From contig NZ_LZKP01000107.1 in the NCBI RefSeq assembly GCF_001672895.1, positions 17,173 to 81,172 on the forward strand: 64,000 nt of DNA, in the 5' to 3' direction. The notes under the pieces were generated by a model. The model was not told where the DNA came from and did not search any database. It saw only the letters and a program-made list of their open reading frames with translations. Positions 31,862 to 40,346 of the stretch are shown here, piece by piece (position 1 is the first letter of the stretch; every line of letters begins with the position of its first letter). The DNA is from Mycobacterium sp. E740. GTDB taxonomy: Bacteria; Actinomycetota; Actinomycetes; Mycobacteriales; Mycobacteriaceae. Both the position numbers and the translations under genes were made by a program.

Positions 31862-32545
31862 TCATTCGGCAGCGACGACGCGTTGTGCGACCTCGACCAA
31901 CTTGGTGTTGGACTCCTGCGAGAGCCGCTTGAGTAGTTCGAACGCTCCGACAGCGTCGATCCTGTACCGTTCCATGATCATGCCTTTGGCTTGACCAATG
32001 AGATCGCGCGAGGCCAGCGCGCTGCGAAACTCCTCGTCGCGCCGCAGCACCGACCACGCCAGCGCTGTGTGCGTCGCAAAGATCATCCCGAGCTCGAGGG
32101 AGTCCTCGTCGAAGGCCCTAGGAGAGTCGGCGTAGAAGTTGAGCGCGCCTGTGACTACTTTGCCGACGAACAACTCGAACGCCATGATCGAACGCACTGA
32201 GGTCTCGGCGAGCGCATCGCGGCGAAAGTTCGGCCAGCGAGTGTCGGCATCCAGATCGTCGACGCGGACGGTGTGGTGCTCCCATGCCGCTGAGACGCAC
32301 GGGCCTTCCCAATGCCGCTGTTGTATCTCGTCGAGGAGCACAGGCTCGCGGCCAGTCGGCGCAATGGTCGCGATCTTCGAGTTCTCGCGAACCTCGGTGA
32401 TTGCCGCGTACTGAGCGCCGGGAACATGGCGCGCGGCGCTGTCGACGATTTCGCTCATACCACCGGAAATGCCTGGGGGGCGTCGCTGCAGGTCCCCCAC
32501 CAGCGCGGTCAACTGAGCCACCACTGCACCTTGCTCGCCGCGCAT
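31862..32545 (-). CDS. GAF-ANTAR RNA-binding antiterminator
   Basis: The 227-residue protein has a GAF sensor domain (~25-150, GAQYAAITEVRENSKIATIAPT ... GPCVSAAWEHHTVRVDDL) and a C-terminal ANTAR domain (~165-225, ALASRDLIGQAKGMIMERYRIDAVGAFELLKRLSQESNTKLVEVAQRVV) with the conserved Ala-Lys-Gly-Met helix. ANTAR proteins bind paired hexaloop hairpins in nascent RNA and stop termination. ATG 32545, after GGGGAGGACA, starts the protein; a long upstream open frame is noise. It is divergent from the broken araC-like gene. Its RNA targets are not evident here. Confidence 0.87.
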   Translation of the reverse strand: MRGEQGAVVAQLTALVGDLQRRPPGISGGMSEIVDSAARHVPGAQYAAITEVRENSKIATIAPTGREPVLLDEIQQRHWEGPCVSAAWEHHTVRVDDLDADTRWPNFRRDALAETSVRSIMAFELFVGKVVTGALNFYADSPRAFDEDSLELGMIFATHTALAWSVLRRDEEFRSALASRDLIGQAKGMIMERYRIDAVGAFELLKRLSQESNTKLVEVAQRVVAAE

Positions 32546-32684
32546 TCTTGTCCTCCCCACGTTCGACAAGTCAGCTGTATCGACAGTACTGCCGCCGACG
32601 ACGCCTCGGCGACGGTATTCGCCGCACTCGGTGCGACGAGCCCGAGGGTTTGTGGTCCCGGCCGGCGCGCTCTTAACTGGGCAC

Positions 32685-33675
32685 ATGGGCCCCTTGATCC
32701 GCGCCGCGAGTCTTCGGGGCTTCGCGCCGCTGGTGCGGGAGCTCGGCGGGAACCCGGTCGAGCTGTTAGCCCGCTTCGGGATCGCAGCATCCGCCGTGGA
32801 GTCCGACGATGGGCTGATCTCCATCACGGCTCATGACCGGATGCTCGACGCCGCGGCGCATGAACTCGACTGCCCCGATTTCGGTCTGCGACTGGCGGAT
32901 TCGCAGGACATCACCATCCTCGGTCCGCTGGCCCTGGCGATCGAGGCGTCGTCGAACGTGGCCGAGGCGATCCGGTGCGCATCGCAGTTCATGTTCGTGC
33001 ACAGCCCAGCGCTGTCGATTGCCATCGAGCCAGATCCCCTGGGGGCTGCCGGTGTCGTCGCGGTGACATATCGCAAGGATCTGCGCGAGTCCCCGTACTC
33101 ACCGCAGGCAATGGAACTCGGGGTCGGAGTCCTGCACCACGTCGCCCAGGCTCTGGTCGGTGCCAATCCAGGTCTCCCGGATGTCGCGCTACACCGGCTT
33201 CTTCGGTGCGGATGTCAAGTTCGGCATCTCGCCTGCCGCGCTACGAGTGGAACGCAGGGTGCTCGACGAACGCTTTCTCAGCGCCAACGAGACGATCCGA
33301 ACGCTTGCGGTGGAATACCTGTCCGGCAAGTACGTCGACCCGAGCGCCACGATGACGTCACGCGTGCGCTCGGCCGTTGCCGAACGCCTCGGATCGTCGG
33401 AGCCCGTGATCGGGAGCGTCGCGCGTCTGCTGGCTATGAATCCGCGTACCTTGCAACGCCGGCTGGTTGCCGAGGGCACGTCGTACGCCGCGGTACTCGA
33501 CAGCGTCCGCCGCGACGCTGCTTACCGCTACATCACCACCACCGACATGCCGTTCACCCAGGTCGCCGCGCTGGTCGGGTTCTCCGAGCAATCGGCGCTG
33601 ACGCGCGCGGTACGCCGGTGGTTCGGCGTTGGTCCGCGGGTACTTCGAAGCCGGCCACCTGTCGCGCAGGGTTAA
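32685..33675 (+). pseudogene. AraC-family regulator disrupted by frameshift/deletion
   Basis: The 5' frame from ATG 32685 encodes the AraC-type ligand domain (SLRGFAPLVRELGGNPVELLARFG ... DCPDFGLRLADSQDITILGPLALAIEASSNV ... LHHVAQALVG). From about 33170 the homology continues in the +1 frame: SRYTGFFGADVKFG, then the double HTH ending VRRDAAYRYITTTDMPFTQVAALVGFSEQSALTRAVRRWFG to a stop at 33675. A loop of roughly 20-30 residues expected between the parts is missing, so a deletion not divisible by three probably occurred near 33150-33175. Neither piece alone should regulate normally; a sequencing error cannot be excluded. Confidence 0.78.
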
Positions 33676-33756
33676 AAGTTTGTCGCGTTGGGTCAAGTAC
33701 CTTGCGGTGATTGCGGGCACTCTCGAGGTATCCAGCCCAACGAGGAGCTTTGCATC

Positions 33757-34890
33757 GTGAACCAGAAAATCGCCGAATCGACGACCCTCACCGCCATCGG
33801 CGCGCGCCCGATCCCCGAGTTCGACGGCGTGCACGACGTATGGCCGCGCGGTGAGCGGCTGAAAGCGGTCCGCGAGGCCGCCGCTGAGTACAAGACGCGA
33901 TTCAAGTCCCAGGGACAGGTGCGGGCGGTGAAGTCGGTCGACATCGCCGCGGCCCCCTACCCGGTCAACTACGCGTTCCACGACGCGGTGTCGGTGCCGA
34001 CGCTGCCGCTGATCTCGATGATCAACCGGATGATCGTCGTGCAGTACGACGACTGGAACGGCACGCCTCGGACCTTGGTGTTCGAGCCGACGGTGCCCGA
34101 CGGCTCCGCCGAAGCGCCGTTCTACCGCAACTTGGCGAAGCTGACCGACAACATCCCGGGCGGCAACCTCGTTCAGAAAGCCATCCTGAAGTACTACAAC
34201 GATCCCGACGAGATCCTGCCCAAACTCGGTCTCACCCCGGCCGACATCGACTTCTGCACGTTCGATCACCTGCACGTGCAGGATCCGCGCATGATCCTCG
34301 GGTCGACTGAAGTGATCGAGGGTGAATCAGCCCCGCGCACACCGCTTTTCGGCGACGCGAAGATGCTCGTTCACAGCCGCGAGCTGGCGACGCTGCAGTC
34401 GCTGCACCCGATGCAGTGGGCGTGGTACGTCGACGAAGGCCTCAGCGGTGTGGACCCCGACAAGTTCGTCACCTTCGACGGCGACATCGAGCTCGGTCCC
34501 GGCATCGCGCTGTTGTGGACCCCCGGCCACACCGACGGCAACCACTCGCTGGTGCTCAACACCCCCAACGGCGTCTGGGTGTCATCGGAAAACGGTATCT
34601 CGCTCGACAATTGGCAGCCCGAGCTCTCGAAGATCCCCGGGGTGCGGCGTTATCACGAGAAGTTCGGGCGCGAGATCTGCCCGAACGCGAACACTCTCGA
34701 GGATTCCCTGGACCAGTACGACTCGATGGTCAAGGAGAAGACGCTGGCCGATCCGTGCAAGGACGACCCCCGCTGGTTGCAGATCCTGCCCTCCACCGAG
34801 CTGGCGCCGTGGAAGCGGTTCTGGCCGGTGGTGCCGACCTATGTGCACGGCGGGATCTCCTACGGCACTATCGAACCCCGCCGGACGTGA
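33757..34890 (+). CDS. Metallo-beta-lactamase-fold hydrolase with altered metal motif
   Basis: The 377-residue protein has an MBL fold: LPLISMINRMIVVQYDDW, FCTFDHLHVQDPRM (~167-179), LLWTPGHTDGNHSLVLNTPNGVWVSSENG, and a C-terminal extension. The usual HxHxDH metal motif reads HLHVQD (171-176), so the third and fourth ligands are lost, while the later PGHTDGNH is intact. Activity may therefore need one metal or be changed. The GTG at 33757 follows AGGAGC. Its stop overlaps the SDR start (GTGA), implying coupled translation and a shared substrate pathway. The broken AraC-like gene just upstream may have been its regulator. Confidence 0.8.
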   Translation: MNQKIAESTTLTAIGARPIPEFDGVHDVWPRGERLKAVREAAAEYKTRFKSQGQVRAVKSVDIAAAPYPVNYAFHDAVSVPTLPLISMINRMIVVQYDDWNGTPRTLVFEPTVPDGSAEAPFYRNLAKLTDNIPGGNLVQKAILKYYNDPDEILPKLGLTPADIDFCTFDHLHVQDPRMILGSTEVIEGESAPRTPLFGDAKMLVHSRELATLQSLHPMQWAWYVDEGLSGVDPDKFVTFDGDIELGPGIALLWTPGHTDGNHSLVLNTPNGVWVSSENGISLDNWQPELSKIPGVRRYHEKFGREICPNANTLEDSLDQYDSMVKEKTLADPCKDDPRWLQILPSTELAPWKRFWPVVPTYVHGGISYGTIEPRRT

Positions 34891-35747
34891 ACGCGCGGGG
34901 AGGAGCTGTCGTCACGGGCGCCGGCCGGGGCGTCGGCAAGCTGATTGCCGCCGAACTCGCCGCTCGCGGGCACCACGTCCTCGTCACCGACCTCAACGAC
35001 GGGGCGGCGCGGGCGACGGCAGCGGACCTGGGCGACTGCGCCACGGCGTTCACCCTCGATGTTCGCGACGAGACGCAGGTCGCAGCAGCCCGCGACAGGA
35101 TCGTCGCGCTGGCTGGGCGGCTGGAGGTGTGGGTCAACAACGCCGGCGTTCTGCACACCGGCCCGGCGTGGGAGCAGTCCGGCGAGGCACGTCGGCTCAT
35201 GATCGACGTCAACGCGATCGGCACCATCAACGGCACCATCGCAGCTATCGAAGCGATGCAGGCCGACGGCGGTCACATCGTCAACATCGTGTCGCTCGCC
35301 GGCCTCACGATGGTGCCGGGCGAGGCGGTGTACGCAGCCTCCAAGCACGCGGTGATCGGCTTCAGCCTCAGTACCATTGCGGACCTGCGCCTGGCCGGGA
35401 TCGAGGGCATCGACATCTCATGCATATGCCCCGACGGAATCTGGACACCGATGCTCTACGACAAGCTCGACGACCCGGGATCGGCACTTTCGTTCTCCGG
35501 AACGCTGCTGCAGCCGGAGCAGGTGGTCGAGGCGGTGGGCCGCGTGCTGGACAGACCGCGCCCGGTGAGCGCCCTGCCCCGTTGGCGTGGCATCGTCGCC
35601 AGGCTCGCGTCCGCTGCACCGCAGATCGGCTTGCGTGCCGTGCCCCTCGTCGTGGCACAGGGCAAGCGAAAACAGCGCAGAATGCTTGCGGCGCAGGCTG
35701 ATACGCACGGCTCTGACTTCGTCGCCAGGAGCTCGGCGGACGACTGA
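34887..35747 (+). CDS. Short-chain dehydrogenase/reductase
   Basis: The 286-residue SDR has TGAGRGVG (cofactor loop, ~10-17), VWVNNAGVL (~82-90), the catalytic Ser region NIVSLAGLTM and YAASKHAVIGFS with the Tyr-x3-Lys pair. An Asp after strand 2 (VTDLND) suggests NAD rather than NADP preference. The GTG start overlaps the MBL stop by 4 bp. The C-terminus has a basic extension (GKRKQRR). Oxidation or reduction of an alcohol or ketone made by the MBL partner is inferred. Confidence 0.86.
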   Translation: MNARGGAVVTGAGRGVGKLIAAELAARGHHVLVTDLNDGAARATAADLGDCATAFTLDVRDETQVAAARDRIVALAGRLEVWVNNAGVLHTGPAWEQSGEARRLMIDVNAIGTINGTIAAIEAMQADGGHIVNIVSLAGLTMVPGEAVYAASKHAVIGFSLSTIADLRLAGIEGIDISCICPDGIWTPMLYDKLDDPGSALSFSGTLLQPEQVVEAVGRVLDRPRPVSALPRWRGIVARLASAAPQIGLRAVPLVVAQGKRKQRRMLAAQADTHGSDFVARSSADD

Positions 35748-35771
35748 GCGAGCTGCCGGATCGGCGGACGC

Positions 35772-36023
35772 TCAATTTCCTCTGACAGCCGGCCGACGAG
35801 CACGGTTGGGTACGCCGCCCCATGGAACCACGGGCTCGTTCGCGGGCGGTGCCACTGTGGGCGGCCGCGACTTGATCGACACGCTGCCGTTGGTTTGGCA
35901 AGTCGTCGTGGCGCCCGTGTCGCGGCAGGTAGGCCGCGCATCGGCGGGCGGCGCCGAAATCACCGCGATGGCCGCGAGACTCACTACGAGCAGTGCCGCT
36001 CTGCCTCGATCTGCGTCGGCCAC
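35772..36023 (-). CDS. Small exported protein, two-Cys
   Basis: From GTG 36023 an 83-residue protein starts with a basic segment and a signal-peptide core (ALLVVSLAAIAVISAPPADA), then a short mature part with two Cys (TCRDTGATTTCQTNGSVSIKSRP) and a Pro-rich tail. This pattern is common among small mycobacterial secreted proteins of unknown function. An ATG at 36074 would add 17 basic residues. It converges on the SDR gene and is divergent from the next small exported protein gene. Confidence 0.65.
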   Translation of the reverse strand: MADADRGRAALLVVSLAAIAVISAPPADARPTCRDTGATTTCQTNGSVSIKSRPPTVAPPANEPVVPWGGVPNRARRPAVRGN

Positions 36024-36210
36024 CGTCGCCGCCCTTCTCGAGTCACGTTGTCGCGCCGCGCCGCTACGTCGCACGCTACCTCAATGACTACCTGGCAGGC
36101 CTGCTTGCTGAGTATTCGCTGTGTGGCCGCTACAGCCTCCCGGATCATTTCAGCGTTCTTTCAGGTTCAGGCAGTAGGAACAGTGGTATCGCGAGGGAAA
36201 GGAGCCTGTC

Positions 36211-36432
36211 TTGCGAACGAACCGATTTCAGCGTGTCACGTTGCTCTGTGGTGTGATCGCGGCCGGCGCGCTGACCTTCCTGGGTGCATTCACATTGCAG
36301 ATCGGATTTGGGCCGGCGGAGAGCTCAGCGTCGTCAGCCGGTGAAACCACGACGTCGACGCCGCCACCCTCGACGATGCCGATACCGACCGCGAAACCAA
36401 CCGTGAAGGCGCAGCGGCCAAACGGCTACTGA
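36211..36432 (+). CDS. Small exported or membrane-anchored protein, Thr/Pro-rich tail
   Basis: A TTG at 36211, 6 nt after AAGGAG, opens a 73-residue protein with one N-terminal hydrophobic segment (VTLLCGVIAAGALTFLGAFTLQIGF, ~9-33) and a low-complexity tail rich in Ser, Thr and Pro. The hydrophobic segment could be a signal peptide or an anchor; no lipobox with Cys after it is visible. Family unknown. The good ribosome-binding site is the main support. Confidence 0.6.
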   Translation: MRTNRFQRVTLLCGVIAAGALTFLGAFTLQIGFGPAESSASSAGETTTSTPPPSTMPIPTAKPTVKAQRPNGY

Positions 36433-36460
36433 GTCGTCGTCCACAACCACGCACTTAACG

Positions 36461-36489
36461 AATTCACAGCTGCGACATAACAATTCACA
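36461..36489 (+). repeat. AATTCACA direct repeat at 21-bp spacing
   Basis: AATTCACA occurs at 36461-36468 and 36482-36489, exactly 21 bp (two helical turns) apart, in the 262-bp gene-free stretch before the repeat-protein gene. The geometry suits a dimeric activator; the regulator is unknown. Confidence 0.35.
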
Positions 36490-36700
36490 TGTTGGCTAAT
36501 ATCTGCTGGTGGAGGCTGTTTCCGACGGTACAGACCCGGCCCGGCGGACGTCGCCGCGTTTCCTCCGCCGACTTATGGGTATTTGCGCCCCTTGCCGGTG
36601 ACCTACCGTAAGCGTTCGCCGGCTCGATCGCCGGTTCCACTGCGCTCAATGCTGACTGGCGGATGTACGCAAAATCGAGGTCGGGACGAAGGGAATGAAT

Positions 36701-37579
36701 ATGTATGTCAGGCGCACCGGCGGTGCGGCAGCAGTCGCCGCCGGTCTAGGTATCTCGGCACTACTGGCAGGCGGCGGGATCGCCGGCGCGACGCCGTGCG
36801 ACCAGACGAACCAGTCAAACTGCCAGCCCGGCCCGGGAGGACCCGGCGGACAGCAAGGCGGTGCACAAGGGCCGGAGGGCAACTCACCCCAAGGTCCGCA
36901 GGACACCGGTCAGTCACGTCAGGGCAATGCGCCGCAGGGGCCGCAAAACAATGCGCCACAGCAGTCGCCCCAGGACAACTCGCAGCAAGGCCCACAGGGC
37001 AACGGGAATCAGCCGGGTAATGGGACGCAGAATCAGCCCGGCGACGAGCACCAGCCCGGCAACGGGAATGAGCACCAACCCGGCAACGGCAATCAGGAGC
37101 AGCCCGGCAACGGCAACGAGCACCAGCCGGGTAACGGCAACGAGCACCAGCCGGGCGGCGCGCCGGGCGCCGGCGCGCCCGACAACTCCAACAAGCCCGC
37201 GCAGGATGCCCCCAGGGGACGGTTCGACCGCGGTAATGACCAGGTCGGCGGCCCTACGGATGCACCGCACGGCTTCAGCACGCCGGACAACGGAGCGCCG
37301 CCGCCGCCGGCGGAAAGAGGACCGGGCTGGAATGACGGTCCCGCCCCGGGCGGACCTCCGCCGAACTGGGAGGGGCCCGCGCCTGCACATGGTTGGGACG
37401 GCGCACCGCCTCCTGGCGGCTGGAACCGCAAATACGACGGCCCGCCGCGGGACGTAACCGTTGCCCGTGTTGATTTCGGACCATTCGCGTACAACGGCTA
37501 CACCGCCATACCGGTCTTCAATCCGGTATTCGGCGGATGGGGCTTCTGGTACTTCGGCGTGTGGGTCCCGTTGTTCTGA
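36701..37579 (+). CDS. Secreted Pro/Gly/Asn/Gln-rich repeat protein
   Basis: The protein (292 residues from ATG 36701) has a signal peptide (~1-30, GGGIAGATP), then a low-complexity region rich in Gly, Pro, Gln and Asn, with QGPQ units followed by tandem HQPGNGNE units (DNA 37034-37158), a Pro-rich stretch, and a conserved aromatic C-terminal domain of ~40 residues (DFGPFAYNGYTAIPVFNPVFGG). ATG 36701 has GAAGGGA 6 nt upstream; ATG 36695 is also in frame. The C-terminal domain resembles those of other exported mycobacterial proteins and may be wall- or pilin-related. The repeats would be flexible and hydrophilic. Confidence 0.8.
   Translation: MYVRRTGGAAAVAAGLGISALLAGGGIAGATPCDQTNQSNCQPGPGGPGGQQGGAQGPEGNSPQGPQDTGQSRQGNAPQGPQNNAPQQSPQDNSQQGPQGNGNQPGNGTQNQPGDEHQPGNGNEHQPGNGNQEQPGNGNEHQPGNGNEHQPGGAPGAGAPDNSNKPAQDAPRGRFDRGNDQVGGPTDAPHGFSTPDNGAPPPPAERGPGWNDGPAPGGPPPNWEGPAPAHGWDGAPPPGGWNRKYDGPPRDVTVARVDFGPFAYNGYTAIPVFNPVFGGWGFWYFGVWVPLF
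37034..37158 (+). repeat. In-gene tandem repeats encoding HQPGNGNE
   Basis: About five imperfect copies of a 24-bp unit (CACCAGCCCGGCAACGGCAA plus GAG or similar) lie head to tail inside the secreted repeat gene, alternating HQPG and EQPG versions. Unit number could vary between strains without shifting frame. Confidence 0.75.
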
Positions 37580-37617
37580 TCCGACCGGAGGCTGGTCCAG
37601 AAGTGCTTACGTGAATT

Positions 37618-37686
37618 GCCCACGTACCGAGCGACAATCGTCGATGCCGCAGCGGTACCCGTGCATTTGTCGCTCGGTACGCGGGC
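37618..37686. repeat. Large inverted repeat, 20-bp arms (possible bidirectional terminator)
   Basis: Positions 37618-37637 and 37667-37686 are inverted copies of each other, with 19 of 20 positions paired (single mismatch at the fifth base), around a 29-nt loop. The core is GTACCGAGCGACAA. It lies 39 bp after the repeat-protein stop and could end that transcript. Arms of this length and the long loop are also like a small palindromic element. Confidence 0.65.
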
Positions 37687-37800
37687 ATTCTCGGCAGCGC
37701 TAGCGCAGAACCGCCGTCCCGCACGCTAACTGGGTGATCCCACGCATGTGGTGCGGGCAATCAACCATTTAGGCGTCGCCAGACGCGTAGCGTCCGGGCA

Positions 37801-38406
37801 ATGACGACGCCGGACATCGTTCGCGACTTGCCGCTCGCCGAAGAGATCCTGGAGGCGAACCGTCACCGCGCGCACGGCGACGACGAAGGCTGGGACGCCT
37901 ACAAGGCGCACGTGTACCGCGTCGTGAACTTCGCTCGGGCGCTCAGTCCCGCTGTTCCCGAGCGCGACGACAAGCTGGCCATCTCCGTCGCGTTCCACGA
38001 TCTCGCGGCGTTCGACACCCTCGACTACCTGGTGCCCTCGATCGAGGCGCAGGACGAGTGGCTGAAAGCCGCCGGCCGCCAAGCGTGGTCCGAAGAGCTG
38101 GCGGTCATCATCGCTCAGCACCATCGCCTCCTGCGGTACGGTCCCGGCGCTCCACTGGTGGAGGCGGTCCGGCGCGCGGATCTCATCGACGTCAGCCAAG
38201 GGCTGATTCGCTTCGGCCTGCCAAGCGATTACGTCAAGGAAGTGCGCGCGACCTTCGATGCCGGCGCCTTCTTCCGACGTGTCATCCCGATGGGTACCCT
38301 GCGGGCGATCCGCCGCCGGCAACAGCCTGGCTTCCTGCGTCCCGGGAACGCCCTCGTCCGCTCAGGCCATGCGGGCAGAACCGGCCACAACCCAACCGCT
38401 ACATAG
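37801..38406 (+). CDS. HD-domain protein (putative phosphohydrolase)
   Basis: The 201-residue protein has an HD-superfamily metal-binding set: His37 (KAHVYRVVNFA), His66-Asp67 (AFHDLAAFDTLDYL) and later QHHRL and RRADLIDVS with an Asp. HD proteins hydrolyse phosphomonoesters or nucleotides. The C-terminal ~25 residues are basic and unstructured-looking. It stands alone on the plus strand after the inverted repeat. No nearby gene suggests the substrate. Confidence 0.77.
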   Translation: MTTPDIVRDLPLAEEILEANRHRAHGDDEGWDAYKAHVYRVVNFARALSPAVPERDDKLAISVAFHDLAAFDTLDYLVPSIEAQDEWLKAAGRQAWSEELAVIIAQHHRLLRYGPGAPLVEAVRRADLIDVSQGLIRFGLPSDYVKEVRATFDAGAFFRRVIPMGTLRAIRRRQQPGFLRPGNALVRSGHAGRTGHNPTAT

Positions 38407-38452
38407 CGCTACCTGGCATGCTGAGCGGACCCACAGAGAAGGAGTCACGAGC

Positions 38453-39196
38453 ATGGAGGAAGCGGTCGCGGCAACCGGCACCGCGATGGAACAGGCCGTC
38501 GCGGTGTTCATGCTGCATCCCGAAACCTTCGCCGAGAGTGTCGCCGCCGGCTACCAGAACCCGTTGGCCGGCTACGTCGCCGGTCGCGGGGGAGTTCTCG
38601 GGGAGGCCAGCGGCCGCACCGTCAGCGCGGTGTTCGCCGTGTTCGAACCGACCGCGCTGGCCGCACTGTGGGACGAGGGCGTCGCCGTGCGCGGGGCCGC
38701 CGGTGCAGCGCAACGATATTGGGAACAGACGGCCGATTTCGGACGCAAGTACCTGGCCGGTGCCGAGGGGCTCGATCGCATCGCCGCGTCGGGGGAGAAG
38801 CTGATCGCCGCGACGCCGATCGCCGGATTGCCGCTGTTCGCCGGCTGGCGCGCGATGCCGTTGGCGGACGACGCCGCCGCCCGGGCGTTGCAGGTGATGT
38901 TCGTCTTGCGCGAACTGCGGGCCGGAGTGCACTTCAACGCGCTCACCATCTCCGGGATCACCCCGGTCGAGGCGCACATGCTCAACAAGGGGCTGCAGTA
39001 CACCACGATGTTCGGCTGGCCCGAACCGTTCGCCGACGGCGCAGGCAAGCGCGACCGCTACACCGAGATCGAGCGAGCCACCAATCGGCGGATGACCGAA
39101 ATATTCACGGCCGCTATGGATTCCGCCGAGGCCGAGGAGCTGGCCCGGCTGAGCACCAACGCGTTGGCATCGTTGAAGGCCAACGTCCCGGGCTGA
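38453..39196 (+). CDS. SCO6745-type helical protein of unknown function
   Basis: The 247-residue, mostly alpha-helical protein (LHPETFAESVAAGYQNPLAGYVAGRGGVLGEASG at the start; LPLFAGWRAMPLADDAAARALQVMFVLRELRAGVHFNAL in the middle; MFGWPEPF near 205) resembles the actinobacterial SCO6745 family, whose function I do not know. ATG 38453 follows AAGGAGTC; the longer upstream frame is not used. It precedes the convergent MaoC gene by 12 bp. Confidence 0.72.
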   Translation: MEEAVAATGTAMEQAVAVFMLHPETFAESVAAGYQNPLAGYVAGRGGVLGEASGRTVSAVFAVFEPTALAALWDEGVAVRGAAGAAQRYWEQTADFGRKYLAGAEGLDRIAASGEKLIAATPIAGLPLFAGWRAMPLADDAAARALQVMFVLRELRAGVHFNALTISGITPVEAHMLNKGLQYTTMFGWPEPFADGAGKRDRYTEIERATNRRMTEIFTAAMDSAEAEELARLSTNALASLKANVPG

Positions 39197-39208
39197 ACCG
39201 CAACGACG

Positions 39209-40240
39209 TCAGCGGAAGCGGACGTTCAGCGTCGCCAGCCCGAAGATCTTCTTGCCTGCTGACTTCGCGCCGACGATCACGACGCCGGTGCGGGTCTGCG
39301 GGTCCAGCGACTTGATCCGGCCACTGAACTCGATGTCCGCGCCCTCGGTGGCGGACACGATCGCCGGCGCCGACAGCCGCACTGCGTATCGCGTCACCGC
39401 GCCGGGGTCGCCCGACCACGCGCTGGCGAACCCCGCGCCCAGCCCCATGGTGAGCATGCCGTGGGCGATCACGTCGGGCAGCCCCGCCAGCTTGGCGATG
39501 TCTTCGTCCCAATGGATCGGGTTGGCATCGCCGGCCACGCCGGCGTAGTTCACCAGATCGCCGCGGGACAGCCGCTTGTGGTGCACCGGGAGCTCGTCAC
39601 CGACGTTCACCTCGTCGAACGACGGCGTGCCCGGCGCGCGGCCCCCTTCGTCAGCGATCCGCACGTCGCCGTCGGGACGCACTTCCTTCTGGTAGTCGGC
39701 GTCGAAGGTGCTGATGCCGGAGAAGTCGACGTCGTGCATCATCGCGTTCTGGACGGCGGTCTTGATCGCCGGATCGACATCCTCGGCGGTCACGCCGACG
39801 ACCGTGGTGTGCAGGGTGTGCACCCGCTCGCCCGAGGTGTCGGTGAAGGTGTTCGTCACCGTGATGAGGTCCCTGCCGGCGATCCTGCGCACCGACGTCA
39901 GCTCGACGTCGACGGTCAATTCGTCGCCGGCGACGATCGGGCGGTGCTGCTCGAAGACCTCCTCGGTCTGCATGTAGGTGTCGTAGCCGACGACGATCTC
40001 TTCGAACATGCGGCGATTGCAGGTCATGCCGGGAGTGGAGGTGAACGTCAACGGCGCGACGAGCTCCGAATAACCCAGCTCAGCAGCGGCGGCGACATCC
40101 CAGTGCGCCGGGTGGTAGTCCTGCACGGCGCGGGCGTACTCGCGGACCTTCTCACGTCCGACCAGGTAGGTGCCGTCCATCCGGTACCAGTGCCCGACCC
40201 GCGCTTCGAGCGGCGACGCTTCTGCTTCTGCGGTCATCAA
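39209..40240 (-). CDS. Fused MaoC/(R)-specific dehydratase (double hotdog)
   Basis: The 343-residue protein joins an N-terminal HadA-like hotdog (~15-150, VREYARAVQDYHPAHWDVAAA ... YDTYMQTEEVFEQHRPIVAGDEL) to a C-terminal MaoC domain with the hydratase-2 motif YAGVAGDANPIHWDEDIAKLAG (~237-258) and VIAHGMLTMG. The Asp and His of DANPIH are the usual catalytic pair. Such proteins dehydrate (3R)-hydroxyacyl chains in fatty or mycolic acid metabolism; single-chain versions exist in mycobacteria (Rv0216 type). It is divergent from the GH6 gene. Confidence 0.85.
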   Translation of the reverse strand: MMTAEAEASPLEARVGHWYRMDGTYLVGREKVREYARAVQDYHPAHWDVAAAAELGYSELVAPLTFTSTPGMTCNRRMFEEIVVGYDTYMQTEEVFEQHRPIVAGDELTVDVELTSVRRIAGRDLITVTNTFTDTSGERVHTLHTTVVGVTAEDVDPAIKTAVQNAMMHDVDFSGISTFDADYQKEVRPDGDVRIADEGGRAPGTPSFDEVNVGDELPVHHKRLSRGDLVNYAGVAGDANPIHWDEDIAKLAGLPDVIAHGMLTMGLGAGFASAWSGDPGAVTRYAVRLSAPAIVSATEGADIEFSGRIKSLDPQTRTGVVIVGAKSAGKKIFGLATLNVRFR

Positions 40241-40346
40241 TCAGCTCAACTTTTCTATCGGCGTTTCAACGAGGCCGACCGAAGCACACTAACGCGCCGT
40301 GGGCGGCGATTGGCACGCCGTGCGTCCAGCCACTACCTTCCTTCAC

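Noticed and set aside
33160..33675. Stand-alone short AraC-type HTH gene
   Set aside because: The matching ligand domain lies just upstream in another frame, so a broken full-length gene explains both parts better.
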